Numbered from the stretch's first letter, positions 49,559 through 60,152 are shown. The stretch is DNA of 64,000 nt from Paraburkholderia sp. DHOC27 (GCF_003429005.1 NZ_QVQV01000001.1:1615348-1679347); one strand, 5' to 3'. Notes: a model not told the origin generated them from the letters alone. Numbers and translations are program-made.

Positions 49559-50410
49559 ATGACGACTGACTCATCTGCCTCTCCTGTCTGGCTGATTACG
49601 GGCTGCTCGACCGGCTTCGGCCGGGAAATTGCCGAGGCCGTGCTCGCGCGCGGCTGGCGCGCGGTGGTCACGGCGCGCGATCCTGCTGCCGTTGCGGATC
49701 TCGCCGGCTCGCACCCGCAACATGCCCTCGCGCTCAAACTCGACGTGACGTCGCCCGAGGACGTGCAGGCTGTGGTCGCGCAGACCAAGGCCCAGTTTGG
49801 CCGCATCGACGTGCTGGTCAATAACGCTGGATACGGCTATCTGTCCGCGATCGAAGAAGGGGAAGACGACGAAGTGCGCGCCATGTTCGAGGTCAACTTC
49901 TTCGGCGCGGTGAGCACGATCAAGGCCGTGTTGCCGTTGATGCGCGAGCAGGGCGCGGGCCACATCGTCAATATCACGTCCGTTGGCGGGCTGGTGGGCA
50001 ATCCCGGCAGCGGCTACTACGCGGCCACCAAGTTCGCGCTGGAAGGGCTGGGCGAAGCACTCGCGCGCGAGACCGCCGAACTCGGCATCAAGGTGACGAC
50101 GGTCGAGCCGGGGCCGTTCCGCACGGACTGGGCGGGTCGCTCGCTCAAGCAGACCCACCGCTCGATCGACGCCTATGCCTCCATTGCTGGCAAGCGACGC
50201 GCGCAGGTGGCGGCAGACAGCGGTCGGCAACCGGGCGATCCGGCGCGCGCCGCGCAGGCGATCATTGCCGCCGTTGAGGCCAAGGTGCCGCCATCGAATC
50301 TGGTATTGGGAAAACCCGGTCTGGAAGCAGTCCGAACCAAATTGTCGCGACTGCAGAATGACCTGAATACATGGGAATCGACCACGCTGGGCGCGGATTT
50401 TCCTTCTTGA
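49559..50410 (+). CDS. Short-chain dehydrogenase/reductase
   Basis: 283 aa. Classical SDR motifs: TGCSTGFG cofactor loop, VNNAGYG, catalytic Ser in NITSVGG and YAATK. The C-terminus (PGPFRTDWAGRS through LLG-like LVLGKPGLE) matches the SDR at 61307-62140, so the two are paralogues. It starts at the ATG at 49559, with GAGG upstream. Substrate unknown. Confidence 0.87.
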   Translation: MTTDSSASPVWLITGCSTGFGREIAEAVLARGWRAVVTARDPAAVADLAGSHPQHALALKLDVTSPEDVQAVVAQTKAQFGRIDVLVNNAGYGYLSAIEEGEDDEVRAMFEVNFFGAVSTIKAVLPLMREQGAGHIVNITSVGGLVGNPGSGYYAATKFALEGLGEALARETAELGIKVTTVEPGPFRTDWAGRSLKQTHRSIDAYASIAGKRRAQVAADSGRQPGDPARAAQAIIAAVEAKVPPSNLVLGKPGLEAVRTKLSRLQNDLNTWESTTLGADFPS

Positions 50411-50429
50411 TGCGGTGGACGGCAACGTG

Positions 50430-50858
50430 ATGCGTTTGTTTCTCGTCGCGCTCGCAGCTTTCTCCTTTGCAACCGGTGGGCATGCGCAAAGCAACGCGAC
50501 CGGCCCGCTCGAGACGCCGGCCGGCACATTGCAATTCGAGCGCGCCGAGCACGGCTTCGTGGCAACGGTGGACAAAGAAATCGTCGATCGCTTCGAGGCG
50601 AATACGCTCACGCATTTCGATGACATTGGCAGTACGAACGACAGCATCGCGCGCATGCTCGTGCTAACGGATGCCGGCCCGGTGCTGTATGACTTTCGGC
50701 GTCGTCCACCGCTCGTGCAGCGTGTGAGCGAGCGACTGAAAGTCAGACGCGTGTTCTGGCAAGGCGATGAAGTCGTCATGCAAGGCCCGCAAGGGTGGTT
50801 TCGTTTCAGACAAGGTGTCCTGACGAAGCTGCAATCCTCGACGACGGTTTACCACTGA
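50430..50858 (+). CDS. Small exported hypothetical protein
   Basis: 142 aa with a clean signal peptide (FATGGHAQ, about 20 residues). The mature part has repeated beta-strand character (TPAGTLQFERAEHGFVATV, PVLYDFRRRPPLVQRV, DEVVMQGPQGWFRFRQG). No family is recognised. It starts 20 bp after the SDR, in the same direction, possibly co-transcribed. Periplasmic location is likely. Confidence 0.65.
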   Translation: MRLFLVALAAFSFATGGHAQSNATGPLETPAGTLQFERAEHGFVATVDKEIVDRFEANTLTHFDDIGSTNDSIARMLVLTDAGPVLYDFRRRPPLVQRVSERLKVRRVFWQGDEVVMQGPQGWFRFRQGVLTKLQSSTTVYH

Positions 50859-50928
50859 TTCGCCGACGGGCGCCACGCTGCTGCGCGGCGATCTCGACGC
50901 GCGCATGAGCCACGCTGAGGTGCGCGTT

Positions 50929-51474
50929 TTACCGATGCAGCAACATGGCGAATCTGGCGCGCACCAGTTTCATGATGAGCGAGAGTGGATAGTGCGGGTG
51001 CTGAGGCACACCGGCGGGAATGATGTGGTGGGCGGCCTTGAACTTCGTGCAGATGCGCATTTGCACGGGCCAGTTATCGCCGTTGCAGCGAGACCGGTAC
51101 AGATCCACCCAATGTTTGGCATCGTCGAAACTGATCAGCATGGCCGAGTTGCAACAGGTCGCGAGTACCCGATTCGTGGCCGAGCCGGCTCGGATCTTGT
51201 GATGTCTCAACAGCGATTGGCCGCGTACGCAGGTCACGCGGTCCTTGCGGTAGGCAAGGTAGGCCGTACCGCCATCCGGCTCCTGAACGGGAGGCGCGTG
51301 GGGAAGCAACTCGATCTGTCGCGCGCCTTCCTGGCAGTCGTCGCAGTAGCAGATCACACTGGTAATCGGCGCGCCTTTCGCCTCATAGACGACTTGTCCG
51401 CACGCGCAGCTCACGGTCGTAACTGACTTTGCGGGCGCTTGAGCGGACGCATGAATGGGCGAGTGAGTAGACAT
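50929..51474 (-). CDS. GFA/Mss4-fold zinc protein (glutathione-dependent formaldehyde-activating-like)
   Basis: 181 aa. Cys motifs follow the GFA pattern: SCACGQ near residue 23, CYCDDCQ near 43 and CCNSAM near 107, which bind structural zinc. The family includes formaldehyde-glutathione adduct formers and centromere-binding homologues. A formaldehyde role is not shown for this branch. It converges with the exported protein gene at 50858. Confidence 0.78.
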   Translation of the reverse strand: MSTHSPIHASAQAPAKSVTTVSCACGQVVYEAKGAPITSVICYCDDCQEGARQIELLPHAPPVQEPDGGTAYLAYRKDRVTCVRGQSLLRHHKIRAGSATNRVLATCCNSAMLISFDDAKHWVDLYRSRCNGDNWPVQMRICTKFKAAHHIIPAGVPQHPHYPLSLIMKLVRARFAMLLHR

Positions 51475-51628
51475 AGGCGTTGGCTGAGTGCGGGCTGCCG
51501 GAGGCGTTTTCCTTCGCCATGCCGCCGCGTTTGCGCCGGCTCGGTCTGGGCCTTAACGATTGAAGCAGGCCGAAGAATACAGGATTCTGCCTGCCGGCAG
51601 CAGTGCCGGGCTGACCGCGGGCTGTCGC

Positions 51629-52390
51629 TCACTTGCCGCCCGTGACGTCGAGGAACGTGCCGGTGATGAACGAAGCCTCGGCGCTCGCCAGCCAGAGGAT
51701 CGCTTGCGCAACCTCCTCGGGCTGACCGCCCCGGCCCATCGGGATCGATTCCTTCACGCGATCCACCCGCCCCGGTTCGCCACCGCTCGCATGCATCTCA
51801 GTGTAGATGTGGCCTGGGCGTATGCAGTTCACGCGTATCCCTTCGCGCGCCACTTCCTTTGCAAAGCCGGTGGTGAAGGTCTCGACGGCGCCCTTCGACG
51901 CCGCGTAATCGACGTATTCATTTGGACTGCCAAGCCTTGCCGATGCCGAAGAGAGGTTGATCACGGAACCGCCGCGCCCGTTGTGTCGAAAGGACATCCG
52001 CTTGGCCGCTTGCTGGGCGCAGAGCATCGGGCCGATTGCATTGACCGCGAAAATGCGCTGCATCCGCTCGAATTCCAGGTCTTCCAGGCGGGACTGCCGC
52101 GCCAGCATCGCGGCGTTGTTGACCAGTACGTCGATGCGGCCAAACTCACGGTCGATTGCCGCGAAAAGCTGGGCAACTTGCTGAGGGTCTGCGTTGTCGG
52201 CACGCACCGCCAGCGCACGACGTCCCACGCTTTCCACATCGGCGACCACGGCGCGTGCAGCAGATTCGTTGGAGACGAAGCTGATCGCGACGTCGTAGCC
52301 GCGTGCAGCGGCAAGGCGCGCGGTGGCCGCGCCGACGCCTCGACTTCCCCCCGTTATCAGCATGAGTGGACTCTGCGATGCGGTATTCAT
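51629..52390 (-). CDS. Short-chain dehydrogenase/reductase (FabG-like)
   Basis: 253 aa. Cofactor loop TGGSRGVGAAT, NNAAML, catalytic Ser in NLSSASARLG, YAASK and the C-terminal FITGTFLDVTGGK are typical of 3-oxoacyl/glucose-1-dehydrogenase-type SDRs. The usual NAG is NAA here. It starts at the ATG at 52390; the longer frame lacks family similarity. It stands alone, substrate unknown. Confidence 0.87.
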   Translation of the reverse strand: MNTASQSPLMLITGGSRGVGAATARLAAARGYDVAISFVSNESAARAVVADVESVGRRALAVRADNADPQQVAQLFAAIDREFGRIDVLVNNAAMLARQSRLEDLEFERMQRIFAVNAIGPMLCAQQAAKRMSFRHNGRGGSVINLSSASARLGSPNEYVDYAASKGAVETFTTGFAKEVAREGIRVNCIRPGHIYTEMHASGGEPGRVDRVKESIPMGRGGQPEEVAQAILWLASAEASFITGTFLDVTGGK

Positions 52391-52583
52391 TGCGTAAGCC
52401 TTCTTGTGGTGATGGGTCAGAATCCAGAGCTGGCGTGGAATGGGTGCCGCGTGGCTCTGGACAGTCCGCCCCAAACCGGGCGGACACGCACAAGCATAAA
52501 GACGGTGTGTTGCAATGACAAAGCAGATTACTTACGGCCCCGCGTGAGAAAAACTCTTGCGGTGAACCAGCGCCCGCCAACGG

Positions 52584-52832
52584 TTATTTTTCAGCGGCGC
52601 GGTAGCCGTTCGAACGGCGCTCGCCGACCTCGCGCGCAACGGCATACGCCACGTTTTCCGCGCAGATGGATGCCGTGCGGGACTCGCGGTTCGCGCGCGC
52701 CTGTTTCGCGGCAACACGTATGACGCGTTCGCGAATGAACGTCAGTATCTCGTGTGCCACGATACCAATTGCGACGCTCGCCACGACTGCCACGATCACG
52801 ACTGCCAGTGCAAATGCGGTGAAGTTTTCCAT
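52584..52832 (-). CDS. Small membrane protein
   Basis: 82 aa. A single N-terminal membrane helix (residues 5-30, AFALAVVIVAVVASVAIGIVA) is followed by a charged cytoplasmic tail (ILTFIRERVIRVAAKQARANRE). A strong GAGGAGA precedes the ATG, which supports a real gene. No family is recognised. Confidence 0.7.
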   Translation of the reverse strand: MENFTAFALAVVIVAVVASVAIGIVAHEILTFIRERVIRVAAKQARANRESRTASICAENVAYAVAREVGERRSNGYRAAEK

Positions 52833-52881
52833 TTCGTTCTCCTCGGTTGAGATCAGATGGGAGCACTGTGCGCTCGAAGAA

Positions 52882-53001
52882 TTAGCGGAGCATTACGGCA
52901 AGTAATACGGTGAGTATTACGGCGAGCGTCAGGCCTTTAAAGCGGTTTTGCGACGTGCTGCAATGACGAGGCGGCTGTAGCATTACCTGGGATTCCTGCA
53001 T
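52882..53001 (-). CDS. Candidate small membrane peptide (39 aa)
   Basis: A 39-codon minus-strand frame encodes a peptide with a polar first half and a hydrophobic C-terminal helix (GLTLAVILTVLLAVML). A second ATG at codon 7 is possible. There is no clear ribosome binding site, so this is tentative. The nearby GTAATAC/GTATTAC repeats create part of the hydrophobic run. Confidence 0.3.
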   Translation of the reverse strand: MQESQVMLQPPRHCSTSQNRFKGLTLAVILTVLLAVMLR

Positions 53002-53089
53002 ATCAGAACTGCCGTGCGGCACGGCATGAAACCTTGCATCATCGGAGATGCAAGCACCGTGACACCGAACGGTTCAACGCTGGATGCGC

Positions 53090-53602
53090 TCAGGCGGGCA
53101 GGCTGCCGCGTAGTCTCGCGAGTGCGCCCCAGTAGGTGAAGAATCGTCCACCGAAGATACCCGCGACTATCCCGGAGACGGCTGCCTCGATCACCAGATA
53201 CGTCAGAACCGGGGTGGATGCTGTGGCGGTTGCCAGCTCGACACCGAGCCAGAACTTCGTGGCGAAGGTGACGACGATCAGCACCAGCGGCACCATCGAA
53301 CCGGGCAGCATCACCGTGTTGGCGACGGGATCGACGATGAAACGCGTGCGACGTGCAAGCACAACCCCGCCGACGATGCCGGCGAGTGCCCCCGCGACCC
53401 ACGCCAGCGGCGTCGGCCATCCGGTGCTGGGATCAGCAGCCAGATGGACGATGCCCCACACCGCAAAAATGATCGGCACAACGGCGAGTTTCGCGAGCGG
53501 GGTAGTGCCGCTCTTGAGTGCCTTGATGCCGCGTGATAGCAGAACGACGAGCAGCACCCAGACCCAGATCGGCGTGCCGTGAAGAATAGTTGCCAAGGAC
53601 AT
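53090..53602 (-). CDS. DUF6622-like inner-membrane protein
   Basis: 170 aa with about five hydrophobic helices (WVWVLLVVLLSRGIKALKSG at the N-terminus, LAWVAGALAGIVGGVVLARRTRF, LVLIVVTFATKFWLGVEL). The opening 'LATILHGTPIWVWVLLVVLLSRGIKAL' style is common to a widespread proteobacterial membrane family (DUF6622, name from memory). Function unknown. A GGGAGA site precedes the ATG. Confidence 0.72.
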   Translation of the reverse strand: MSLATILHGTPIWVWVLLVVLLSRGIKALKSGTTPLAKLAVVPIIFAVWGIVHLAADPSTGWPTPLAWVAGALAGIVGGVVLARRTRFIVDPVANTVMLPGSMVPLVLIVVTFATKFWLGVELATATASTPVLTYLVIEAAVSGIVAGIFGGRFFTYWGALARLRGSLPA

Positions 53603-53967
53603 GAGAGTCTCCCGTGGGTGGCATGTGTACGTGACAGGGCGAGGAGGGTGCGAGCGATAAGCGCACCGTGCGACAGACCGCGCCGAATGGAACGCATCGT
53701 AGCCACGCAGAGTTAGTTCGGAGTTAACGCGGCGGTGAGATGGAACGGGTTGCTGGACGAAGGGCGCGTTACGTTACGTAGCTTTCGCGTGTTGCGGTGT
53801 CCGCCGCCACATCTGCTCGGTAAGGTGCCCGGATGGCCGAATGAAGGTTGTTTAAGTTATTGATTATTAGCGTGTTTCTCGTCCATGACGGTTCGTATTA
53901 CAAATCGGCATAGGACTTGCAGTTAGCTCCCGCAGCAAATAACCACATGTTGCGAGGGAGCGAAATC
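53603..53967. other. Intergenic region
   Basis: About 365 bp between divergent genes, with an AT-rich patch at about 53840-53880 (TTTAAGTTATTGATTATTAG). That patch is a plausible promoter for the Pro-Thr-rich lipoprotein. No gene is seen. Confidence 0.5.
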
Positions 53968-55413
<1,446 letters not shown>

Positions 55414-55436
55414 TTTGCCGCGGTGTATAGCAAAGG

Positions 55437-55469
55437 GCGGCCGCGCGGTGAAAACGCGCGGCCGCTTTT
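55437..55469 (+). terminator. Intrinsic terminator of the Pro-Thr lipoprotein
   Basis: An 11-bp GC stem (GCGGCCGCGCG and complement) with loop GTGAAAA is followed directly by TTTT, 24 bp after the stop codon. Confidence 0.85.
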
Positions 55470-55474
55470 GATCT

Positions 55475-55514
55475 GACTGGAAACCAGGCCGGGAACCAGA
55501 CTGAAAACCAGGCC
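55475..55514 (+). repeat. Short degenerate tandem repeat after the terminator
   Basis: Two near-identical 16-bp copies (GACTGGAAACCAGGCC and GACTGAAAACCAGGCC) flank an 8-bp partial copy. It is weaker than the other arrays in the window. Confidence 0.6.
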
Positions 55515-55718
55515 CCTCGCTCGGATCACGCAAGAAAATGCCGGCACGTCACTGGCAGGCGCGTGATCAATTCATCCCTGTGCTCGTGCAACCACGAGCA
55601 TTCCAACTACCCTCCGCTCAAGTTTTCCGCACCGTTGCCGTCATCACACTGACGCGTCGTTCAGCCGCTCCTCGATTCGGGCGGCCGACGGCTGTCAAAA
55701 ACAATCCTTCTTCATGGG

Positions 55719-56165
55719 GTGACGGCGGTGTTCGATCGGCTAGCTGCGCGGGTTCCATTGTTCAACGGCGACGCACCATGGACGGCTCGTGCGGCAGTGG
55801 TGATCTTCGTCCTCATCTGGTTCTGGGAACTGAATACGTTTCTGTCGATTGCGTGGATCACGGTGAGCAAAATACATCTTACCGACCGTCAACGCGTCGG
55901 GGCCGTGGGCATGCTGATCGGCTTGAGTGGCTGGCAAATTCTCAACGCGACGGTAATAGTCGGATTGGTGTACCGCAGGAACTGGGCGAGAATCATCGAA
56001 CTCGCCCTGACCGTGTTCGGTCTCGTCCTTGTCGCGGCTTTGGTGGCCATGAAACAGCCATTCGCGCCTGGCGTCATCTATTTCAGCAACGCAGCGGCGA
56101 CGCTGCTGCTGTTCTCCCGCTCTGCGCGCGCCTGGTTCATCAAGCCGATCGTGAAGCTGAGTTGA
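55719..56165 (+). CDS. Small integral membrane protein
   Basis: 148 aa from a GTG start. Four hydrophobic helices are visible (AAVVIFVLIWFWELNTFLSIAW; VGAVGMLIGLSGWQILNATVIVGLVY; ALTVFGLVLVAALVA; SNAAATLLLFS). No family is recognised. It stands 53 bp from the convergent membrane protein gene at 56219. Confidence 0.65.
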   Translation: MTAVFDRLAARVPLFNGDAPWTARAAVVIFVLIWFWELNTFLSIAWITVSKIHLTDRQRVGAVGMLIGLSGWQILNATVIVGLVYRRNWARIIELALTVFGLVLVAALVAMKQPFAPGVIYFSNAAATLLLFSRSARAWFIKPIVKLS

Positions 56166-56218
56166 TGCGCGGATAGTGCATGCCTGCAACGGGCGATGGG
56201 TCGTCGTCAGCGATTTAG

Positions 56219-57148
56219 TTAGGGATGCTTGTGTTTCGCTCCGTGGCTTGCGTGGGCGGTACTGGCGGTGCCGTTGACAGTACTCGCGTTGCCTGGGACA
56301 GATGCGACGTTTGGCTGGCTCGAAGATGCCGCGGCGGGTTGACCCGGTTGCGCCGGCGGCAAAACATCCACCGGACTCGCAGGAGCCGATGATGCCGCGA
56401 CGCCCACACTCGCCGCACTGGCTGATGCAGCCGTCGATGCGGCTGTCTGGGACGCCGCGATCAGTTGAACGGTCTGGGCCGTGATCGCCACGGGCGTGGT
56501 GCCGGTGGACTTCGGCGCCTGAAAAATCAACACGACGCCTCCCGCTATCGCGAGAAGGGTCACGCCGCGCACCAGGCGCCGCTGCGCCGCCAGTACGAAG
56601 CCTAGCGCCCGGTTGTTGGCCTTGTAGTTATGGATCGCATACTCCACCCGCAAACCGCTGACACGCAGGCTGTAGGCGTATTTGTTCGCGCCGGTCCCGG
56701 GGACGATGTCAGGCGGTCCGAGGGTCGAGCGCACGTTGGCGCCATACACGCGTTGCGCGATCATGATTGACGAGATCAGGTAGAGCAGCGCAATCACGAT
56801 CGCGCCCAGCGTGATGGCGGGCACCCACGCGACTTTCTGCGATTGCTGGCTCCATAGCGAGGCGATCCCGGCGAGTGCTGCGAGACCGATTCCTGTGGCC
56901 GTCACGGTGGCGCTCGCGCGCGTTTCGACGTGCCCGCGGGTGTCGCGCGCATCCTCGAACAACTCCTTGCTCATGTCGGCCAGCGCGTCGATCATGTCCG
57001 TGTTTTGGGTCTTGCGGATTTCGCCCAGCGCACGCTCGTAAGTCTGGAAGATGGCCGGTGGGTTCAGTTCGACGTCGGCCTCCGGGCGTGGCAACACCCA
57101 GGCCCAGATTGCAAGGATGCGCGCTTGAAGGGGAGAGGGCCCGGTCAT
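56219..57148 (-). CDS. Membrane protein of the graspetide-type cassette
   Basis: 309 aa. A soluble helical N-terminus (about residues 1-75, EALGEIRKTQNTDMIDALADMSKELFED) leads to two membrane helices (TATGIGLAALAGIASLW and AITLGAIVIALLYLISSIMIA). After a further helix (AYSLRVSGLRVEYAIHNYKANNRAL) comes a third membrane helix, then a Ser/Ala/Pro-rich tail. The 'ETRASATVTATGIG' entry to the first helix resembles 2TM effector or SLATT-like membrane modules, but that is speculative. It overlaps the ATP-grasp gene by 4 bp (ATGA), so it is coupled to it. Possible roles are immunity, transport or signalling; none is shown. Confidence 0.75.
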   Translation of the reverse strand: MTGPSPLQARILAIWAWVLPRPEADVELNPPAIFQTYERALGEIRKTQNTDMIDALADMSKELFEDARDTRGHVETRASATVTATGIGLAALAGIASLWSQQSQKVAWVPAITLGAIVIALLYLISSIMIAQRVYGANVRSTLGPPDIVPGTGANKYAYSLRVSGLRVEYAIHNYKANNRALGFVLAAQRRLVRGVTLLAIAGGVVLIFQAPKSTGTTPVAITAQTVQLIAASQTAASTAASASAASVGVAASSAPASPVDVLPPAQPGQPAAASSSQPNVASVPGNASTVNGTASTAHASHGAKHKHP

Positions 57149-58113
57149 TGGAAATCCGCGTTGATCAGCAGTCGCACGATAGATTGCGTGATGGAAGAAT
57201 GCGTTTCTTCGTCGATCCAGCCCCACTGCCCGGAAGGATTGATTTCGAGGAACGCGTATTCGCCAGCGGGCGTCAACACGAAGTCGAGGCACCCGTAGAT
57301 CAAACCGAGCCGTTGCATCAGGACATGGCAACGCCGCTCCAGTTCTTCAGGAATGCGATGCATATGGTACTGCACCGCACGGCGATCAGCCGCACGCCAG
57401 TCGACTTCGTCGTGTGTCGTGGCAATCCGGGTAGCGAAGATGAATTTGCCCACCACGGTCACCCGGATGTCGAAACCCTTGACCATCTGTTCCTGAAAGA
57501 TGCAGGGGGCGGCTTGCACCGCTGCGTCGACGGTCAGTGCTTCGGCTGTCACCGTGTGGGTGAAGAGTGCGAAATCCGTGCCGTTGTCGTGAATCGTGCC
57601 GCCGCCCAGCGTCTTTGCGATTGCGCGGGGCACGCTCGTTACAAACCGGCGCGCGGCTTTAGGGTCGTTCGTGACGAGCGTGCGAGGGACAAGAAAGCCG
57701 CATTCGCGCGCTAAAGCGAGTTGCGTGAGCTTGTTTTCGGCGCGCTGGACATGCGACGGCCGATTCATCCATGGCACGCCGCTGGTTTCGAAAACACCGC
57801 TGAGAAACGCGGAGGTTTCGCGATTGATGAAGTCCGCGACGCTCGCGCTCTGCGTGCCTTCGCGCTGCGGGCGCGGCGTTCTGCGATACCACGCGCTTTT
57901 GATGTCGCTGAGAGACCAGCGCGTCGCGCCGGTTGCCAATTGCACATCAAGTTGTTCAGGATTCCATGTCAACGTGGACGCGGCCGGAAAGTCCTCGACG
58001 TTCCAGCGAACGTATGCCACGCGCTGTTTGACCAGCTCCGCGATGAGCAGATCCGCGGATAGATCGCCGCGCTCGGTGACGAGCAGAACCCTTTCATCCA
58101 GCCCCGTACGCAC
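57145..58113 (-). CDS. MvdD-like ATP-grasp peptide ligase (graspetide maturase)
   Basis: 322 aa from a GTG preceded by GAGGAGA. The pre-ATP-grasp part (VLLVTERGDLSADLLIAEL, WYRRTPRP) is typical of graspetide ligases, not of RimK. The ATP-grasp core has a Lys in AIAKTLGGG and the metal/ATP end FLEINPSGQWGWIDEE, another hallmark of this group. Such enzymes activate Asp/Glu side chains of a precursor and join them to Thr/Ser/Lys as omega-esters or amides. The precursor-like gene lies 101 bp upstream. Confidence 0.85.
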   Translation of the reverse strand: MRTGLDERVLLVTERGDLSADLLIAELVKQRVAYVRWNVEDFPAASTLTWNPEQLDVQLATGATRWSLSDIKSAWYRRTPRPQREGTQSASVADFINRETSAFLSGVFETSGVPWMNRPSHVQRAENKLTQLALARECGFLVPRTLVTNDPKAARRFVTSVPRAIAKTLGGGTIHDNGTDFALFTHTVTAEALTVDAAVQAAPCIFQEQMVKGFDIRVTVVGKFIFATRIATTHDEVDWRAADRRAVQYHMHRIPEELERRCHVLMQRLGLIYGCLDFVLTPAGEYAFLEINPSGQWGWIDEETHSSITQSIVRLLINADFQ

Positions 58114-58214
58114 AGAAGAGTCTCCTCGAATCGGCCCACCGTGGATGATCTGTTTTCAGCAGGCGCACGACGTTTTCCGGCCGTGCATTGGCTGGCGCGG
58201 TGCGCCGCCGCGTT

Positions 58215-58418
58215 CTAGTCCTCGCCGCCCCTGTATTGATTCGTCTTCATCCGCAGGCGGACATCCGGAAGCTGGACGGCGGGGACCGTTCGACCCTCCA
58301 CGTGCACGACGTTGAGCTGTCGCTGCTCGTCGTACTCGTACTGCAATGGCCGCTCCGGCAAGGGACGCCTGAATGCGACCATCAAGGGAAGCGAACCGAC
58401 AGACTCTTTTGCGGACAT
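58215..58418 (-). CDS. Putative graspetide precursor peptide
   Basis: 67 aa, with GTGAGGC before the ATG. The N-terminal part is leader-like, with PLMVAFRRPLPERPLQYEYD at residues 11-30 and QLNVVHVEGRTVP at 34-46. This resembles ATP-grasp-target RiPP leaders in which a Pro-rich, aromatic, acidic segment is recognised by the ligase. The probable core is the C-terminal ~18 residues (LPDVRLRMKTNQYRGGED). Acceptors are Thr59, Lys58 and Tyr62; donors are Glu66, Asp67 and possibly Asp52. This is a prediction from context and pattern, with no database check. Confidence 0.7.
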   Translation of the reverse strand: MSAKESVGSLPLMVAFRRPLPERPLQYEYDEQRQLNVVHVEGRTVPAVQLPDVRLRMKTNQYRGGED

Positions 58419-58828
58419 GACATGCCTCACCAGGCGTGCGGGCTTCGCGCCTGTGCGCCGGCCCAACGAAATTCACCGTAGTTCAACGCCGTTGCACTGT
58501 CAAGGTAACAAAGCGCGGCGCTCCGCCGTGAAGGCGTCGGGCCATGCGCGCGCGAGCGTTGCATTTGATGCGAGCCGTTAAATGGCCGCCCCCTGTTCGC
58601 GCGTCATACGTGCTGGCGATTTTTTGGCAGGACCAGGGAATAGTCAGGCGTGCAATCCGTTGCACACCGCGTGTTTTTAGCTAGCCGATTCAACCATTGC
58701 GTTTACACGTGGCACCGCGATACAGGCCATCAAGGCGCTGCGTAGAAACCAGCGTGTCGAGGAATAAACCGCGCGCCTTCTTCGTTCAATGACCGTTGCG
58801 GCCTTTGGACAACCCAGGGAGTGCGGTG
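58419..58828. other. Intergenic region upstream of the graspetide cassette
   Basis: About 410 bp between the divergent precursor-peptide and lipoprotein genes. It should contain both promoters. No operator-like repeat or gene stands out. Confidence 0.45.
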
Positions 58829-60013
58829 ATGAAATCTCTTTTCGGCGTATTGAGTTTTGTTGCGTGCGGTACGGCGCTGGTAACACTCGTATCGTGCGGG
58901 GGCAGTTCGGGTTCGCATAACTCGAATCCACCGCCTGTGGTGTCGTCGTTCACGGCGACGGCGCTCGTGTCGGATGGCGCGGTCGCCGCTGCGCATACCG
59001 ACGCGAATCTGAAAAACCTGTGGGGCGTGGCCTTTAATCCGCAGGGTTTTGTCTGGGTGGCGGACAACGCGACCAACCTCGCGACACTCTATGACGGTAA
59101 CGGCGCACCGCAATCGCTGGTCGTCACGATACCGAACGGCGTGAACGGCGCAGCGTCGCCGACGGGCATCGTCTTCAACGGCACGCAAAGTTTTAACGTG
59201 ACGCAGAACGGCAAGTCCGGCGTTGCTGCATTTATCTTCGCGGGCGAGGGCGGCACCATCACCGCATGGGCGCCGGCGGTCGGGCCGACCAATGCCTTCG
59301 TGGTGTTCGACGATGCGGCGGGCGGCGCGGTGTACAAGGGGCTCGCCATCGCTGCCATGAACGGCAACAACTTCCTGTACGCGACCGACTTCCATAACAA
59401 CAAGATCGACGTCTTCAACACGAGCTTTACCAAGGTCGCGATGCCAGGCGCGTTCACTGACCCGGCCATACCGGTTGGCTTTGCGCCGTTCGGCATTCAG
59501 GCGATCGGCTCGAACCTGTTCGTCACTTACGCGATGCAAGACGCCGCGAAACACGACGATGTGGCCGGCACGGGGCTCGGCATGGTGGATGTGTTCGACA
59601 CGGCAGGCAATCTCAAGCAGCGTTTTGCGACGGGCGGCGCGTTGAATGCGCCATGGGGGATTGCGCAGGCACCTTCCAACTTCGGCTCGATGAGCGGCGC
59701 GATTCTGATAGGCAATTTCGGCGACGGCACGATCAACGCGTTCAATGCGTCGAGTGGTCAAGCGATGGGCGCGCTCGATGGATCGAACGGCAGTCCGCTC
59801 GTCGAGCACGGACTATGGGGCATTGCCTTCGGCAACAACCTCAACGATCAGCCGTCGAATACGCTGTTCTTTACGGCCGGTCCGAATGCCGAGGCCGATG
59901 GCGTGTATGGACGGATCGATCTGAACGCAACGTCAGGCACAGCGACTAACACCGCCACGAATACAGGGACGAGTGCAGGCACCAGTTCGAGTGGGGCGAG
60001 CATGGGGATGTAG
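58829..60013 (+). CDS. TIGR03118-family lipoprotein
   Basis: 394 aa with lipobox LVSCGG (Cys at about residue 23). The mature part reads FTATALVSDGAVAAAHTDANLKNLWGVAFNPQGFVWVADNATNLATLYDG, the start of the TIGR03118 beta-propeller-like family. Further blades include SPTGIVFNG, FLYATDFHNNKIDVFN and APWGIAQAPSNFGSMSGAILIGNFGDG. The Thr/Ser-rich tail (TATNTATNTGTSAGTSSSG) may be a linker or disordered end. Function unknown. Confidence 0.83.
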   Translation: MKSLFGVLSFVACGTALVTLVSCGGSSGSHNSNPPPVVSSFTATALVSDGAVAAAHTDANLKNLWGVAFNPQGFVWVADNATNLATLYDGNGAPQSLVVTIPNGVNGAASPTGIVFNGTQSFNVTQNGKSGVAAFIFAGEGGTITAWAPAVGPTNAFVVFDDAAGGAVYKGLAIAAMNGNNFLYATDFHNNKIDVFNTSFTKVAMPGAFTDPAIPVGFAPFGIQAIGSNLFVTYAMQDAAKHDDVAGTGLGMVDVFDTAGNLKQRFATGGALNAPWGIAQAPSNFGSMSGAILIGNFGDGTINAFNASSGQAMGALDGSNGSPLVEHGLWGIAFGNNLNDQPSNTLFFTAGPNAEADGVYGRIDLNATSGTATNTATNTGTSAGTSSSGASMGM

Positions 60014-60152
60014 CGATGATCGGGCAGCGTTGTCCCAGCGACAAGCAAAGGCCGCTTCGTCAGCGTGCCGTGAGCCGCTGCCTGGAAACTGCTGTCAGAG
60101 CGCTTAGGGAATTCAGGGAGCCGCTTTCAGAAAACGACAGGAGCAACGCAAA

